This document shows, in pieces, positions 20,901-27,600 of a stretch of 35,974 bases of DNA. The stretch's first letter is position 1; each line of letters starts with the position of its first letter. The translations under genes were made by a program, and so were the position numbers. Under the pieces are notes generated by a model that saw only the letters and a program-made list of their open reading frames with translations, searched no databases and had not been told where the DNA came from. Source of the DNA: a bacterium (GTDB taxonomy: Bacteria > Oederibacteriota > JAAXVQ01 > JAUVAV01). The DNA lies in assembly GCA_021108215.1 (NCBI GenBank), contig JAIORK010000009.1:1-35974 (forward strand). The letters are read 5' to 3'.

Positions 20901-22558
20901 TCATGACTGGAAATCAATTGATCACCGATATATGAGTAATCGGTGATGATCTGCCTGCCGTTAAATTTGATCAGGATCACTTTTTCCGGCTGCTCGCTTT
21001 CGGCATCCCGATCAATGGTATAACGAATTGCAAACGCTTCCGTGGTGACTGAGTAGCGTTTCCCTTCGGGATTGATGCCAAAGACCGTGAATTCGATCAC
21101 GCCGCTGTTGGTAATCCTGATTTTGTTTTTGGCTTTTTTTGTTTTAACATCATACACGGTGAGTGTCCAACTCCGGTAGTCCGTGGTCTCACTGGCAATC
21201 ATCCGATGGCTGCCATCATAAAAATACTTGGTGGTTTCCAGCTCAGTCTCGCTCTTAATTTTATTGCCCACAGAATCATACGCGTACCGCGTCTGCAGGC
21301 CGTTGCCGTCACGCTTGGAAACCACTTGTCCGGTTTCATTGAATTCTTTGCGAATGATATCGGAAAAAGACTGGCCGTTTATCCGAATGTCGACAAATTC
21401 CAATGTCGTGACCAGGTTCCCCAGCTCATCAAGAATATGTTTATACTGAATATTTTTATTTTTTTCCTTAATCGCCGTGATCCGGCCGACCGCATCATAC
21501 CGGGTCGTAATATTACGTTGTGCTTTATTTTTATCCTTATATTGAATCACCTCATGCCGCGCCACCACCTGGCCATTCGCGCCGACTTCGTATGAATAAC
21601 TGGAAATACTTGTCTGATCTTCTTTGCGCAAAACACGGCCGACATTATCGTAGTCGCGCACGATTTTTTCAGTCACCATGCCGGTTGCCGAGGGCTGTTG
21701 TTTATACTCAATGCGCTGCTTCATCACCCCGTTCTCATCCGAAATCGTTTCAAATTTAGTCAGTAATCCATTTTTTTCTTCTTCCACCACCTGCCCCTGA
21801 GAAAACCGTTTGATAATCACATTGCCGGCGGAATCCCTCTCAACCGTCTCGGTCTTTTCACCATTCAAATCGAATTTATGCGAAATATCAATCCGGATGC
21901 CGTTATTGTCAATTTTGGTGATTTCATTTCCGGTTTTAGGATCCAGAATAACTTTGTACATTTTATTGTCATTCATGTTTCTTTCAATGAAACTAACCGT
22001 CTTACCCTTGTTATTTTTAACATAATTGCTGTAAGTATGAATACCCTGAGTATTGGATGCCTGAATCACGTTGCCTTTCCGGTCGTAAATCTTGATCTCA
22101 ACACCGGTCAAGCCCTTTTTCACCATCTTTTGAATGTTCCCGGTTTTATCACGAAGGTATTCGTATTCAGCAATGACGGTTCCGCTTGCATTTCGTTCTT
22201 TGACCGGTTGGCCATCCTCGTATTGCGTGATCCGGCCCCGGGCATCCTTGCGCTCGATCATTTGACCGCCGCCATCATACTTTCTAACCTCTTTGTTACC
22301 CAAGACTACCGTAATAATTGTTTCACTGTTTTTTTCCATTGCAGACGAACTGAGGACTTTTTTCCCTTCCGTTTCAAGTTGCTGGAGTATCCTCGGCAAT
22401 ACTTTACTCTGATCAGCTGTGGCGGCAAAAAGACTTGTGCCGCTGCCAAGCAATAACAGTCCCATTATAAAAACCGCCAAAAATCTTTCGGCACCTGAAT
22501 ACAATTGAAATTTTCCGGAAAATTTTCGATCGGTTTTTCGAAGTAGTTTATTTTTCAT
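8915..22558 (-). CDS. Giant secreted YD/RHS-like repeat protein B (4,547 aa, complete)
   Basis: The gene is complete, with a ribosome binding site AAGGTGG 7 bases upstream of the ATG. A long basic n-region and hydrophobic core (residues about 26-40) end at a likely type I cleavage near Ala45, without a lipobox Cys, so the product should be exported but not lipidated. Residues about 52-600 are irregular YD-like repeats. Residues 626-1010 are 48-52-residue double-YD units (GFPRR, GFPRK, GFPKR, GYPRL, GHARE). Residues about 1012-3477 hold about 46 units, 31 of them (1157-2830) exactly 54 residues. About 3480-4190 is a Tyr/Thr/Gly-rich non-periodic stretch, about 4190-4295 a helical segment (LTKIRESILDELEASNMQPL), about 4305-4505 classical YD-like repeats again, then a basic tail. 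No hyperconserved RHS core, autoprotease site or C-terminal toxin is recognisable. It is paralogous and collinear with gene A. A surface adhesin, sheath or shell role is likely, but the function is unknown. Confidence 0.93.
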   Translation of the reverse strand: MKNKLLRKTDRKFSGKFQLYSGAERFLAVFIMGLLLLGSGTSLFAATADQSKVLPRILQQLETEGKKVLSSSAMEKNSETIITVVLGNKEVRKYDGGGQMIERKDARGRITQYEDGQPVKERNASGTVIAEYEYLRDKTGNIQKMVKKGLTGVEIKIYDRKGNVIQASNTQGIHTYSNYVKNNKGKTVSFIERNMNDNKMYKVILDPKTGNEITKIDNNGIRIDISHKFDLNGEKTETVERDSAGNVIIKRFSQGQVVEEEKNGLLTKFETISDENGVMKQRIEYKQQPSATGMVTEKIVRDYDNVGRVLRKEDQTSISSYSYEVGANGQVVARHEVIQYKDKNKAQRNITTRYDAVGRITAIKEKNKNIQYKHILDELGNLVTTLEFVDIRINGQSFSDIIRKEFNETGQVVSKRDGNGLQTRYAYDSVGNKIKSETELETTKYFYDGSHRMIASETTDYRSWTLTVYDVKTKKAKNKIRITNSGVIEFTVFGINPEGKRYSVTTEAFAIRYTIDRDAESEQPEKVILIKFNGRQIITDYSYIGDQLISSHESSLGGITDIVYNLKGKPSSAVTVNQWGVRSTTIYQYGNGRMKQSVQEDYKGKTITLLNKYEDPYKITRINSIGFPRRSEETRIYKNGMLTESISTDVKGCSYTYYNEHEKTDSIHRVNEHGFPRKNRVFHQYDDGGDLIRTIQRDNRGITRNEMDEDGLTGLTVRLDRFGFPKRKTTTYLYKKGELISSLTKDKRGEAHNTFDVDGLMRKSLRKKIFGYPRLEATRYEYDYNGYMTYSLGNDANGFTQNYYDIDELVACSYRENRFGHAREQWTINEYDAQGFLRISKEFDLRGVTLTEYDRDNLATCNFRYDVFGLEYARETFTVNHYDEQGFLIKSLSKNLLSTSEKNFDRDSLVQLVDQHDNFGVIDGRHKISDNYIYNELGRIQSNRTLDDLGTTFSSYDIHGDAVETLRVASLGIGASRKTYTWSGFHADTGMTTARNSFNEGGITQSMEFDPITGLEKRQLSKNTFGLRATCLTETFLEMDPRHGLSRSSRAENAYAVTTTDYDAKINNGPYGIAVRSRTQNKFGLTYTRDTVTAIEADIHTGLNRRTKAENRYSTTLTEYDALSQGRHGVAVKSYTANYFGIDATRKTATDIKTNLWNGLNRETVAKNAFSTTHTNYESAHTGVSTDSMSWNNFGLGANQETYTEIVANQWNGLNRNTTATTAYGKTETVYDARKYGVALTSNTENLYGLFSSRSTQTLIFANTGNGLNEKTIAVNNYSEAVTFFDSQDTGLARTSITRNHYGLGATRITVTEMYTNRWNGLNQYTVARNDYSKTTTRFDHVKTGVAVESLAENFYGLFASRETYTRIKADSWNGLNEETVAVNAYGSTWTRYDHLQTGVATQSRAWNNYGLHATRLTRTQILADHYNGLNKKTVAKNDHSETVTLYDHAGSGVALSSLTTNVYGLGAAQVTRTKVTADTWNGLNRQTVADNHYGRTVTVYDHEQTGKALRSTANNYFGLGATRKTMTKITASAWNGLNLQTEAVSAYGKTLTYFDGEDTGVSVMSEALNNFGLASARKVKTAITANTKNGLNQKTEAVSAYNRTLTRYDDQKSGVALESDTWNNFGLGATLESHSKIRTNLWNGLNEMTVARSHYAVTVTQYDSHATGCAFSSDTFNRFGLGANAESHTDITANTWNGLNRKTVAITESSKTITTYDDRVSGVATESDTSAVFGLGANAETHTDIVAGAWNGLNIETIAVNAYGITTTEYDQALTGVAEKTTVKTNYGLYAARETETVIGANTWNGLNRTTKAVNAYSITLTTYDDKQSGVALYSLAENKFGLFATRTTETKIEANRHSGLNISTEATNAYGKTYTRYDDQATGMALWSRAWNNFGLKASRTTDTSIIADEFNGLNKMTIAMNEYGKTYTIYDAEKTGVAQLTLAENNFGIGATRETATVITADLFNGLNRETVSKNKHSETTTQFDADNTGVALSSQSRSNFGLGANQMTRTKIDAGEWNGLNKMTRAENAYGTVTTLFDSEKTGVAKMSRAENNFGLFSTRLSDTEINANDWNGLNTSTIASTHYGITTTYYDDEVYGCAEYSVAVNAYGLLGAKITTSNITANTWTGLNAQTVVSNENSTTVTLYDDEHSGTATTAMATNHFGLEGARETISTITADRWNGLNKETRAVNRNSMVTTYYDDEETGVARLSQTINNYGVGAAESTETQIETDLWTGLNIRTIAVNAYGETETKYDHEHTGVATFSRSRNQFGIGAARVTETVITANLKNGLNRRTKAQNSSGTTWTYYDDARTGSALRSHTESNFGAFSSRTVETTIVANRENGLNKVTTAISDYSTSVTFFDDTYTGLPQFSRTSNNFGLGATAETDTLIQGNAWTGLNCRTTAMNAYGTTVTKYDDEKTGLSQSTEAWNHFGILYTRETATIIEADGWNGLTKKTIADNQYSTTTTLFDSQDTGLPVYSHGKNKFGLLDSRENRTYIQTNTYTGLNKTTVAINGLSTVTSHYDDAKTGLVQYSHAENVYGIGAARSTVSVNDTNAWNGLNRSTLTVNDAGTSTTYYDHEETGTAVASLAENNFGIYGARATRSAITANIATGLNEVVVAENDNNIIITRHDGGDSGVAVSSISYAKFGLIGARETQTAIEADRSTGLNCRTTAVNELNTTVTYFDDQATGLPQQSETTSHYGLLSTRTTLTDILSNTWTGLNKTTVTDNDYTTTVTTFDEWDTGVPLESRDRNKYGLLSTRDTHTRIETDLNTGMNTKIVSTNGQGSTTTYYEDREHGVPTSSRSESRYGVWGSRMTHTRMKANVKTGINIETLATNSLSETTTWYDQTYGTAMRSYSKNYYGTLASRSSETDITADKTTGLSILTVAKSAFGTTTTQYDHLGTGTAFQSDTAGNFGILYSRNASTQIFADDFSGMSTKTIATSQYGTTTSFYDANYGTMTKSVANNLYGAKDSREVTNYYRVNLRTGINLSSVAFTETGKNKMYYDRDGITTKTISENKFGAEYARKTETRVTADRITGQNLVTVATNRMGRTTSYFDRHYGVVERQVTESYYGPKGGRQSNTLVDADRNTGLNKSTFSYSDLSQTWTRYHSETGAQTESTVLLNRQYNLGCVQVTKNTFQTRDNGLLSSSTAINGMGITQTDYTDNGFAATSTTYSNVGLAYMTVTSIAVNKNTGLNKTTVAKSYSRKDKRSLVTTTTTRHNRNGFAVEMLTENHYGAYKGRSNVTYYIQTNAYSGIKERTKSRNGLGRSETFFNEKGVETKTISRSYLGPRYGRKTDIYTAEWDGATGMKRKTYSENPMTKIWQYYNEHGLPASYQKDVYNNYAAGTGDRISHVTTGPLHWSGIPSETLSTTLIGSNRNYADKNGFVTHSYSTRDFGENGSQRTWATYNVNKSTGLNSSSRTYKCNGRGHTRTSFDGNGMAVKGASWSPKKNKSIFSQYTKSRFENYNNPDTGIPYWSASFDDDGSKITSRSPSRVGWTCHSFVTVKWNDYKGRPYYGYTHKAYSSGSGKNEKKKWRKWRSYYQTYSLTGLMKRERRVPVKNCKFDEKIVYYDQDGVEKKSATAAYDEPVAEQEQWTYYNYHNKELNSKVVRYGDIKTVEQLELSEYGKDGAKEHFPSIVRVIFHQALYVTEMLIVYAVTPDGPYSATVTDNQGTELWVLNGDYHQADTVRRYRTSYGGATTLWVYTSTPEGRYHTAADITYTDLWGLHNGHGQEYYTETGILNKQVLSNMNSWDETITYYNDGQFVTSAAGLREDGQTTLYTFVGMNDIASSQDDKGMTVWNPGTHKRDRTQGGMGTFVYTYSGDRMEKIDGVAVDGTTMTLDAYWNLQTWTDSRGVVHTYSPTTSVKSYWTGAIERFTDTAGNQWVGEVSYDTSGFYYTGSQLKSLGADVSQSNADNTVALNGQTAIDFIKQLLKQKYTEKETSGGHSTLGEKMAEALTQSDLDMIADVEIDIQTDGSTLSRFNNIRFTQTLFTKEVLTEGKKETVMTSEWSRQSPQKYDSYNSDNYNNPQFVGHCGYSYDIETRLVTDPESGQQHTEYRYLQFAYSREYLGFAWVKTGTKDNQFFSETLTLNTNTVVAGPIGGKDKSIGVQAASVQTNRRQHTFNRNPKGVVLGGGSLIPADKAEPASVGSKALKMSAAIPELADEQAVKGAVVSTQMDAPEKEKTVKRKISLNSVGVREVRKAMLAILRQMDLTKIRESILDELEASNMQPLINVMQSIFGKEYKASWLSQVTEFLLNNGRMLEDLKVALTGEAIPQETKKALTMAKELQSEKNVKRDEKGRVLDVVDRRGVRHEFVYETSGVTEKTSGGGSTACIKHYDLEGRLLSETEGGVNKVYDYEYTAKGEISKVYVAQRSEDGLAQSEYDAQGRLILLAQGDQTRTYHYTGQGTDVYTVVLYGEQGSILEERDYRSGMLTCRRQLDGSTTRYHYSKNKSGKISEIHQEIEARNGDKHYMKYDQTGRLIARGKKREKLEKIAKKDSFAEQALDFSSQENGLADPRMERMKMDHRRFQLQQ
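9044..9646 (-). repeat. C-terminal YD-like repeats of giant protein B
   Basis: Residues about 4305-4505 show classic YD-type periodicity: DEKGRVLDVVDRRG, HYDLEGRLLSETEGG, YDAQGRLILLAQGD, YGEQGSILEERDYRSG and YDQTGRLIARGKK. This resembles ordinary RHS/YD repeats more than the central array does. The array is therefore bracketed by YD-like segments at both ends. Confidence 0.7.
12128..19525 (-). repeat. About 46-unit 54-aa repeat array of giant protein B
   Basis: Units share the pattern W-[NT]-G-L-N-x3-T-x-A-x-N-x-Y-x-x-T-x-T-x-Y-D-x4-[TS]-G-V-A-x3-S-x3-N-x-[FY]-G-L-x-A-x-R-x-T-x-T. From Trp1157 to residue 2830 (14069-19090) there are 31 consecutive units of exactly 54 residues (162 bases), although unit sequences are strongly diverged. 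Before this block two units are longer; after it lengths drift (50-60 residues) and the motif decays by residue about 3480. The conserved Trp/Tyr, Asn-Gly and Thr alternation suggests several short beta strands per unit (inference). Confidence 0.93.
19529..20683 (-). repeat. 48-52-aa double-YD units of giant protein B
   Basis: Residues 626-1010 are units of 48, 49, 48, 49, 49, 51 and 52 residues. Each begins at a Gly after an aromatic (GFP, GFP, GFP, GYP, GHA, GLE, GVI) and contains a YD..G or YK.G turn and a second turn (DVDGL, DRDNL, DRDSL). Units grow longer towards the C-terminal side and lead directly into the 54-residue array, sharing the same phase. Confidence 0.8.
20789..22405 (-). 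repeat. N-terminal irregular YD-like region of giant protein B
   Basis: Residues about 52-590 contain irregular YD-like repeats such as KYDGGGQMIERKDARGRI, YDNVGRVLRKED, RYDAVGRITAIKE, AYDSVGNKIKSE and FYDGSHRMIASE, characteristic of the RHS/YD superfamily. The region is matched segment by segment by the N-terminus of giant protein A. Confidence 0.8.
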
Positions 22559-22565
22559 AATATTT

Positions 22566-22572
22566 CCACCTT
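22566..22572 (-). promoter_or_regulatory. Ribosome binding site of giant gene B
   Basis: AAGGTGG on the minus strand lies 7 bases before the ATG at 22558. The spacing is the same as in paralogue A. Confidence 0.85.
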
Positions 22573-22632
22573 TTTTTGCAACTTATAAAAAAACATAAAA
22601 AAACAACACAATTTAAAAGGTTTTTTATAACA

Positions 22633-22690
22633 ATTAAAGTATATCACACTAAATCAGGCATTTCCAATTCACGAACTTTATAATATCCTT
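22633..22690 (-). promoter_or_regulatory. Conserved bipartite promoter of giant gene B
   Basis: GTGTGATATACTTTAAT (22649 down to 22633) holds an extended -10 (TATACT at 22643-22638). AAGGATATTAT (22690-22680) lies 30 bases upstream. The two blocks are identical in sequence and spacing to those before gene A, whereas the 30 bases between them differ, which indicates selection on the blocks. A TTGGAA at 18-base spacing could serve as a weak -35. The predicted leader is about 73 bases and AT-rich. Confidence 0.75.
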
Positions 22691-22830
22691 AAAATAAAAG
22701 GGTTTTGTGATTTGTTGAGATTTGTAAAAAAAATAATCTCCAGATAAAAAAAACAGCTTATAGGTAAAACCAACTAAATAGTTTGTCGTTTTCAATAGGT
22801 TGACAGGTAAAATGCAGTGAGGATGCAAAA

Positions 22831-24486
22831 TTATTTTTTTGCGATAAATTTTAAAACCATTCTATCAATGAAAAATAAACCTATGAAAAAAACACATATC
22901 CAGGGAAAAAAATCACCGAATTTGCTGTAAAAAGACCGATAGGTGAGCAACGGGACTGTTTTCACAAAAACCGACCGTTCGCCATAGGGTGCCTGACACC
23001 TTACGCGCCCGGTTGCATCCACCCAAGCAGCACTGCCCATGCTGGCCACCCGCCCAATCCAACGCCGGCTCTCAATCGCCCGAAAAACCGTTACCTGAAG
23101 CGAATAATACCAGTGAATTTGAGATGAAAACCAATTTGCCGACGCCGGCGACAGTATCACCGCGCCACCCAGTTGAATGCCTTCCCGCACATAGGGAGCA
23201 ACGGAAATTTCATCACATATTTTTAAAACCAGTTTTTGCTCCTTAAATTCAAATACTTTTTCTTCCCTCCCCCGGGTTAAATCCTGATCATCCGCTGCCA
23301 CACTGGATATTTTTTTTGCATATGAAAGCGAAACTCCATACCACTGTATTATTTTGCCAAATACGTCAACCACGCGGCGCATGGGAATATATTCACCAAA
23401 CGGGATTAAAAATCTTTTTTGATAATACCCGACAACCGAACCCTGGGCATCGGTAAAATACCACATATTGTAAGAATGCTCAGCATCCAGGTTGGTGATT
23501 ACGCCGGTAAATGCCGGCAGTTGCACCTCCTGAAAAATGCTCTTCAGATCCTGCCAAAAAGGTCCATCTTTGGGCAGTACCATCGGTACTGCGTTTTCTG
23601 TAAAAACCAACAACTCCGCCTCCTGCTTTTTGGCATCCAACGCCATGGCACGATACACACGCAATGCCGTGCGCTGGAGTTTGTGGTCCCAGCTGAGGTG
23701 AGCGGAAGGATCAAATTGAGACTGCAATAAGGCAGGCCGAATATGCTGCCGGCATTCTTTTTCCAGCTTCTGTAGGTGTTGCGCTTCCCGTGTACCGGCA
23801 ATCTCCAGAACCGCAAGGAAAACCGTTATGATCACCATCGCCGTCAGTATCTTCTTTTTCTCCGCACCGGCGAAGGCCTGCGATATTTTTTCGGAAATGA
23901 AGTTACCCGGCTTAAGAAAAATCACGACCAATAGCGCCACACTGCCGGAACAAAAATAAACCATAAAATTGGCGCATTGAATTCCGGCAATTGAACACAT
24001 CTGAACCAATGCGGGCATCCCGGCCAGGGGATTGGCGATATTGTATGACACCGGAGGCAAAAACCATAAAAAATCGATGCCCAGGACCCGCACAAAATCA
24101 TACAGTGTCAACCAACAGGGACCCAGTAAAACAAATGCCCAACGCCGGGAGCGGGTGAAAAACCGGATCATGCCGGCCTGCAGCACACCCAGCACGAACA
24201 TCTGTAAACCGACCACAAACAGTATCCACCTGCCGACGGACTGCTGGTATGCCATATCCGTTAGGTACATCCCCGCCATCACATGAATGATGCTAAAACA
24301 TATTCCGGCCATCCATAATTTTTTTCTTCCCGGAAAAATTAGAATGCTTAAAAAAAACGGGCTGTAAACCAACAAAGCCAGCAAGGCGGAAACAGGATTG
24401 GATTGAGGAATGAAATAATTGGGATAAGTAAAAAACGCGAGAACTGCTTGAATTGTAATTAGACCGATGATAATAATTCGTTGCAT
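22831..24486 (-). CDS. lnt: Divergent apolipoprotein N-acyltransferase-like enzyme (second Lnt)
   Basis: The protein has 551 residues with the Lnt layout: an N-terminal multi-helix membrane region (about 1-230), a periplasmic nitrilase-like domain, and a C-terminal helix (about 528-545). All three triad positions are present: Glu297 in VFTENAVP, Lys357 in YYQKRFLIPFGEY, and Cys424 in KICDE. It differs from the enzyme at 7203 in having Asp where canonical Lnt has Tyr directly after the catalytic Cys (CDE rather than CYE), and it lacks the GWPWG motif, with LWFLPPVSY instead. It is probably an active nitrilase-fold acyltransferase with altered substrate choice, though a non-lipoprotein acyl acceptor is possible. 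It lies between giant genes in the same direction, 170 bases after the stop of the downstream-listed motor gene. The ribosome binding site before the ATG is weak. Confidence 0.85.
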   Translation of the reverse strand: MQRIIIIGLITIQAVLAFFTYPNYFIPQSNPVSALLALLVYSPFFLSILIFPGRKKLWMAGICFSIIHVMAGMYLTDMAYQQSVGRWILFVVGLQMFVLGVLQAGMIRFFTRSRRWAFVLLGPCWLTLYDFVRVLGIDFLWFLPPVSYNIANPLAGMPALVQMCSIAGIQCANFMVYFCSGSVALLVVIFLKPGNFISEKISQAFAGAEKKKILTAMVIITVFLAVLEIAGTREAQHLQKLEKECRQHIRPALLQSQFDPSAHLSWDHKLQRTALRVYRAMALDAKKQEAELLVFTENAVPMVLPKDGPFWQDLKSIFQEVQLPAFTGVITNLDAEHSYNMWYFTDAQGSVVGYYQKRFLIPFGEYIPMRRVVDVFGKIIQWYGVSLSYAKKISSVAADDQDLTRGREEKVFEFKEQKLVLKICDEISVAPYVREGIQLGGAVILSPASANWFSSQIHWYYSLQVTVFRAIESRRWIGRVASMGSAAWVDATGRVRCQAPYGERSVFVKTVPLLTYRSFYSKFGDFFPWICVFFIGLFFIDRMVLKFIAKK

Positions 24487-24542
24487 GAAGATCAGTATCC
24501 GTTTTTTTTGAGTTGGCCAATCTTTTTACGACTGATGCAAAA

Positions 24543-24551
24543 ATTTTAGCA
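24543..24551 (-). promoter_or_regulatory. Putative extended -10 promoter of the second lnt
   Basis: TGCTAAAAT on the minus strand matches an extended -10. Transcription would start about 50 bases before the ATG at 24486. No convincing -35 was found. Read-through from the giant gene upstream is an alternative. Confidence 0.4.
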
Positions 24552-24571
24552 TACTTTACAGCCTTGGAATA

Positions 24572-24602
24572 GTGATTTCTAACCAGCCCTGGAACGAATC
24601 AC
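24572..24602 (-). other. Imperfect hairpin between giant gene C and the second lnt
   Basis: Nested inverted repeats share a centre: GTGATT (24572-24577) with AATCAC (24597-24602), and CCAG (24583-24586) with CTGG (24589-24592). No T-run follows on either strand, so it is not a standard intrinsic terminator. It lies just upstream of the putative -10 of lnt and could be an operator, a processing site or chance. Confidence 0.3.
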
Positions 24603-24656
24603 AGACATGACCCGGAGAAGGATGCGTATGCCGGACAAGCCGTATGGATTCCCGCC

Positions 24657-27600
24657 TTAGGCTGCGCTGCCGGTCGTCTTGAGCTTCGGTTGCTTCCGAA
24701 GCGGTTGCATCTCAAGTTTTATGCCTATCCCCAGATTTTCCAAACGCTTAATGATGCGTCCCAGTTTGTAATCCCGGGTCAAGCTGCGGGGCACGGCTTC
24801 CGGCGTCAATGTAACCGTCAAGTCATCCGCATATTTCTTATAGGTCATCTTAATGTCAAATTGCAAAGCGCCAAGCACCTGGATAATGTCCCGGGTAATC
24901 GCAAGCTTCATTTCCTGCGGGATGTCCGAAGCGACCATCTGCAAAAGATGCTGGAGTGCGATGCGAATCGCGCGGTTGCGCATGGTCTCGGAGATCATCC
25001 GGTCAGTCCCGGCAATACGCAAATGATTCAATGTTTTTTTGAAATAAGGATCATTGAATAACGTTTCCAGCGAAACGGTTCGGTATGTTTCATAATCAAT
25101 TTTATACTTCTGCTTAAATTCTCTGCGCCGCTTGAATTCATCCGCACCGGTGAGTCGGGCAATTTGTGAAGCCCGCGCCGCCATAACTGGATCAATTGAT
25201 GCAAAATTCTCTGCCGCCAATCTCTCTTTCACCGCCCCGGTGGGATTTGCATGAAAAGCCATATTTTCCGCCTGCAGCCAGGCGGCAGTATATACAATGC
25301 CGACACCGGCCAATCCAAGCAAAACAACCATACCGCCGATGGCCGCACCGCTCAGAACCGCCACACCCAGCGCCGCACCGATAACCGCCACGGACAGTAG
25401 ACCCACCAGTTGCAGTATGTAGGTTTTCACAGTCAAAAGCGGTTTTTCCCGATCCAACCGGTCTTGCCCAACCAAACGAACAACGACACGCTCAATCCAG
25501 GTTGGTCGAATCATCTTTAAATAGGCTGCATAACTCACCCCAAAGGTATTTGAAAATTCCTCTTCCCGTAACAGCTTTTGCGTCTTATCCGCCTGTTGAA
25601 TATCCGCGGCCTTATGCTTCATCAAGCCAAATGCCTGATTTTCCAGTTCGCCGGCCGCCTCGGTCAACTCTGTGATATCCTTGCCCGCATATTCTCTTCC
25701 AATGGCCTTGTTCACCTGGTCATAGACACTTTGCAATGCGGCATTGCCGTTGATGAGGGTGCGCAAATTTTCGCCATCGGTGATGTATTGCTTTATAAAC
25801 TCGGCCAAAGCATTGCCGCCATATTCTTTGAACATACGCTGTTGACGCAGCCGCTCATTGAGCGCATAGCTTTGTGCATCTGAAAACAAGCCGTCCACTG
25901 CCGCAAGAATCGTCTGCGTCATCAAGGTTGCTGAAAAACCCTGATCCAAATATTTTATTCTATCCGCCGTCACGGTAATTTTTTTTCCTGCTTTTCCCTT
26001 TTTCTCCGGTTTCGATCGGGCGCCGATCTCAACTGTCCGGATCCGGTCCAATGCGCCGGGCACCAAACTCAACACCGCAGCCACCATATGCATATAGCCG
26101 TAATGACTCGCTCTTTGGCCTACTGCCAATTCCACCTCAGCTTCGGTCAGCAATGCTTCCAACGCAGCAACCGCCTTTGCGCCATCTTTTTTTTCGCCGG
26201 CCATGCGCTCTTTAAATTTCTCCACCAAACTCTTGTTGGTCTCGTGGGTCTCTTTTCCAACCGTGACATTGGCAATAGGCTCTACTTCATTGACAATCAC
26301 GCGATCTGAATTTTCTTTTGAAACTGTAAAGACATGCTCCACAAATTGATTATGCAAGGCTCCGACTGATGCCATGGCCATGCCGGGCAGAAAAACAGCG
26401 CCCAGGGCCAGTCCTGCCAGAGGAAGGGCCAACTGGGAAACCGGTGATTTTTTCCGGGTGGCGGTTTGACCGGTTATGCCTGAAGGTAAAAATTTAGATA
26501 AAAAGGGCACTTGCGCCAGAAGGCCGGACAACCCCACAGCTTTGGCCGCCATCGGCAGTGCCATGCCCAACATCAAACCGGTCAGCGGCAGATTCGTGAG
26601 ACTGACCAATCCCACCAGGCCTGCACCCGCAATGATTCTGCCGACTGTCGAAGGCGTGATCCTGCCTGCCTCAATCTGCAGGGGTTCAAACAGCAACGGC
26701 ATCTTCTGAACCAAACGCAAAGTATTTTGCCAGCCCTGGCGGACAGATTGCACGAACCTGGTGAGTGGATTGTCTATCGCCGCTTGCAGTGTTCCAATCT
26801 CGCCAAACATCCGGCTGTTTGATGCAATCGCTGCGTTTTGTCCCGGCGTCCCGACCAATTGCGGCGCCAATTTGAATCCATATTGGACAGCCAAATTTTG
26901 CGCGACCATGAGATTTTTCCGGACAAACGCGGTGCTTGCTTTCAGGTCCATGGTCCGGCCCTGATAGGTCAGAGTTCTGCTTTTAGGCTCAGCTTGCAAC
27001 TCAGGCAGTTTGGCGCTCACGTTCGTCATGTCCCGGACCGCGCTCTCAAACCGGTTTTTTATATATGTTACCCCCCGGTTCATCACCCGAATTTGGCTGA
27101 AAACATTGCCCGCTTCACCGACCGCCTGATATAAACTCCAGCTCTCGCCGAATTTCTCAGTCAGCTTGGCATCCACCCAGTGATCACCGTGCTGTGCCTG
27201 GTATTGGGCAACTGTCGCAGCATTGTCATTCTGCCAGGACTCACTCTGCCAGGTCTTGGCATACTGGGTGACCAATTGGATCTGCGCACCGGATGCCTGG
27301 ATCGCGCTGGTCCGCGCCTCAAAATACCCGGCAATCTGCCTGACTCCCGGAATCCGGTGCCAACCGGACCGTGTCTGCAATTCGGCCTTCGCGTAATTCG
27401 GCATGACGAGGATCTGTGAGAGCGCGCTCCTGGGTGTCCCCACACGATGGGCTGCAATATCCGTGATGCCCTGGTATTTCCTGAGCATCTCGGGAAGACT
27501 GCGCTCAACTGTTTTTGCCATCTCCGCCATATATTTTGGGGAACTCTTTGCCACCGAGACCGAGACCGTCGTTTCGGTCTGGATGCCAGCCTGGGTATTT

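Noticed and set aside
8915-22558. Polymorphic RHS toxin with immunity gene
   Set aside because: No recognisable RHS core, cleavage site or toxin domain at the C-terminus, and the convergent neighbour is lnt, not a small immunity gene.
22717-22740. GAGATT/AATCTC hairpin downstream of the second lnt as a terminator
   Set aside because: Only 6 base pairs, and the T-run falls in the loop instead of after the stem.
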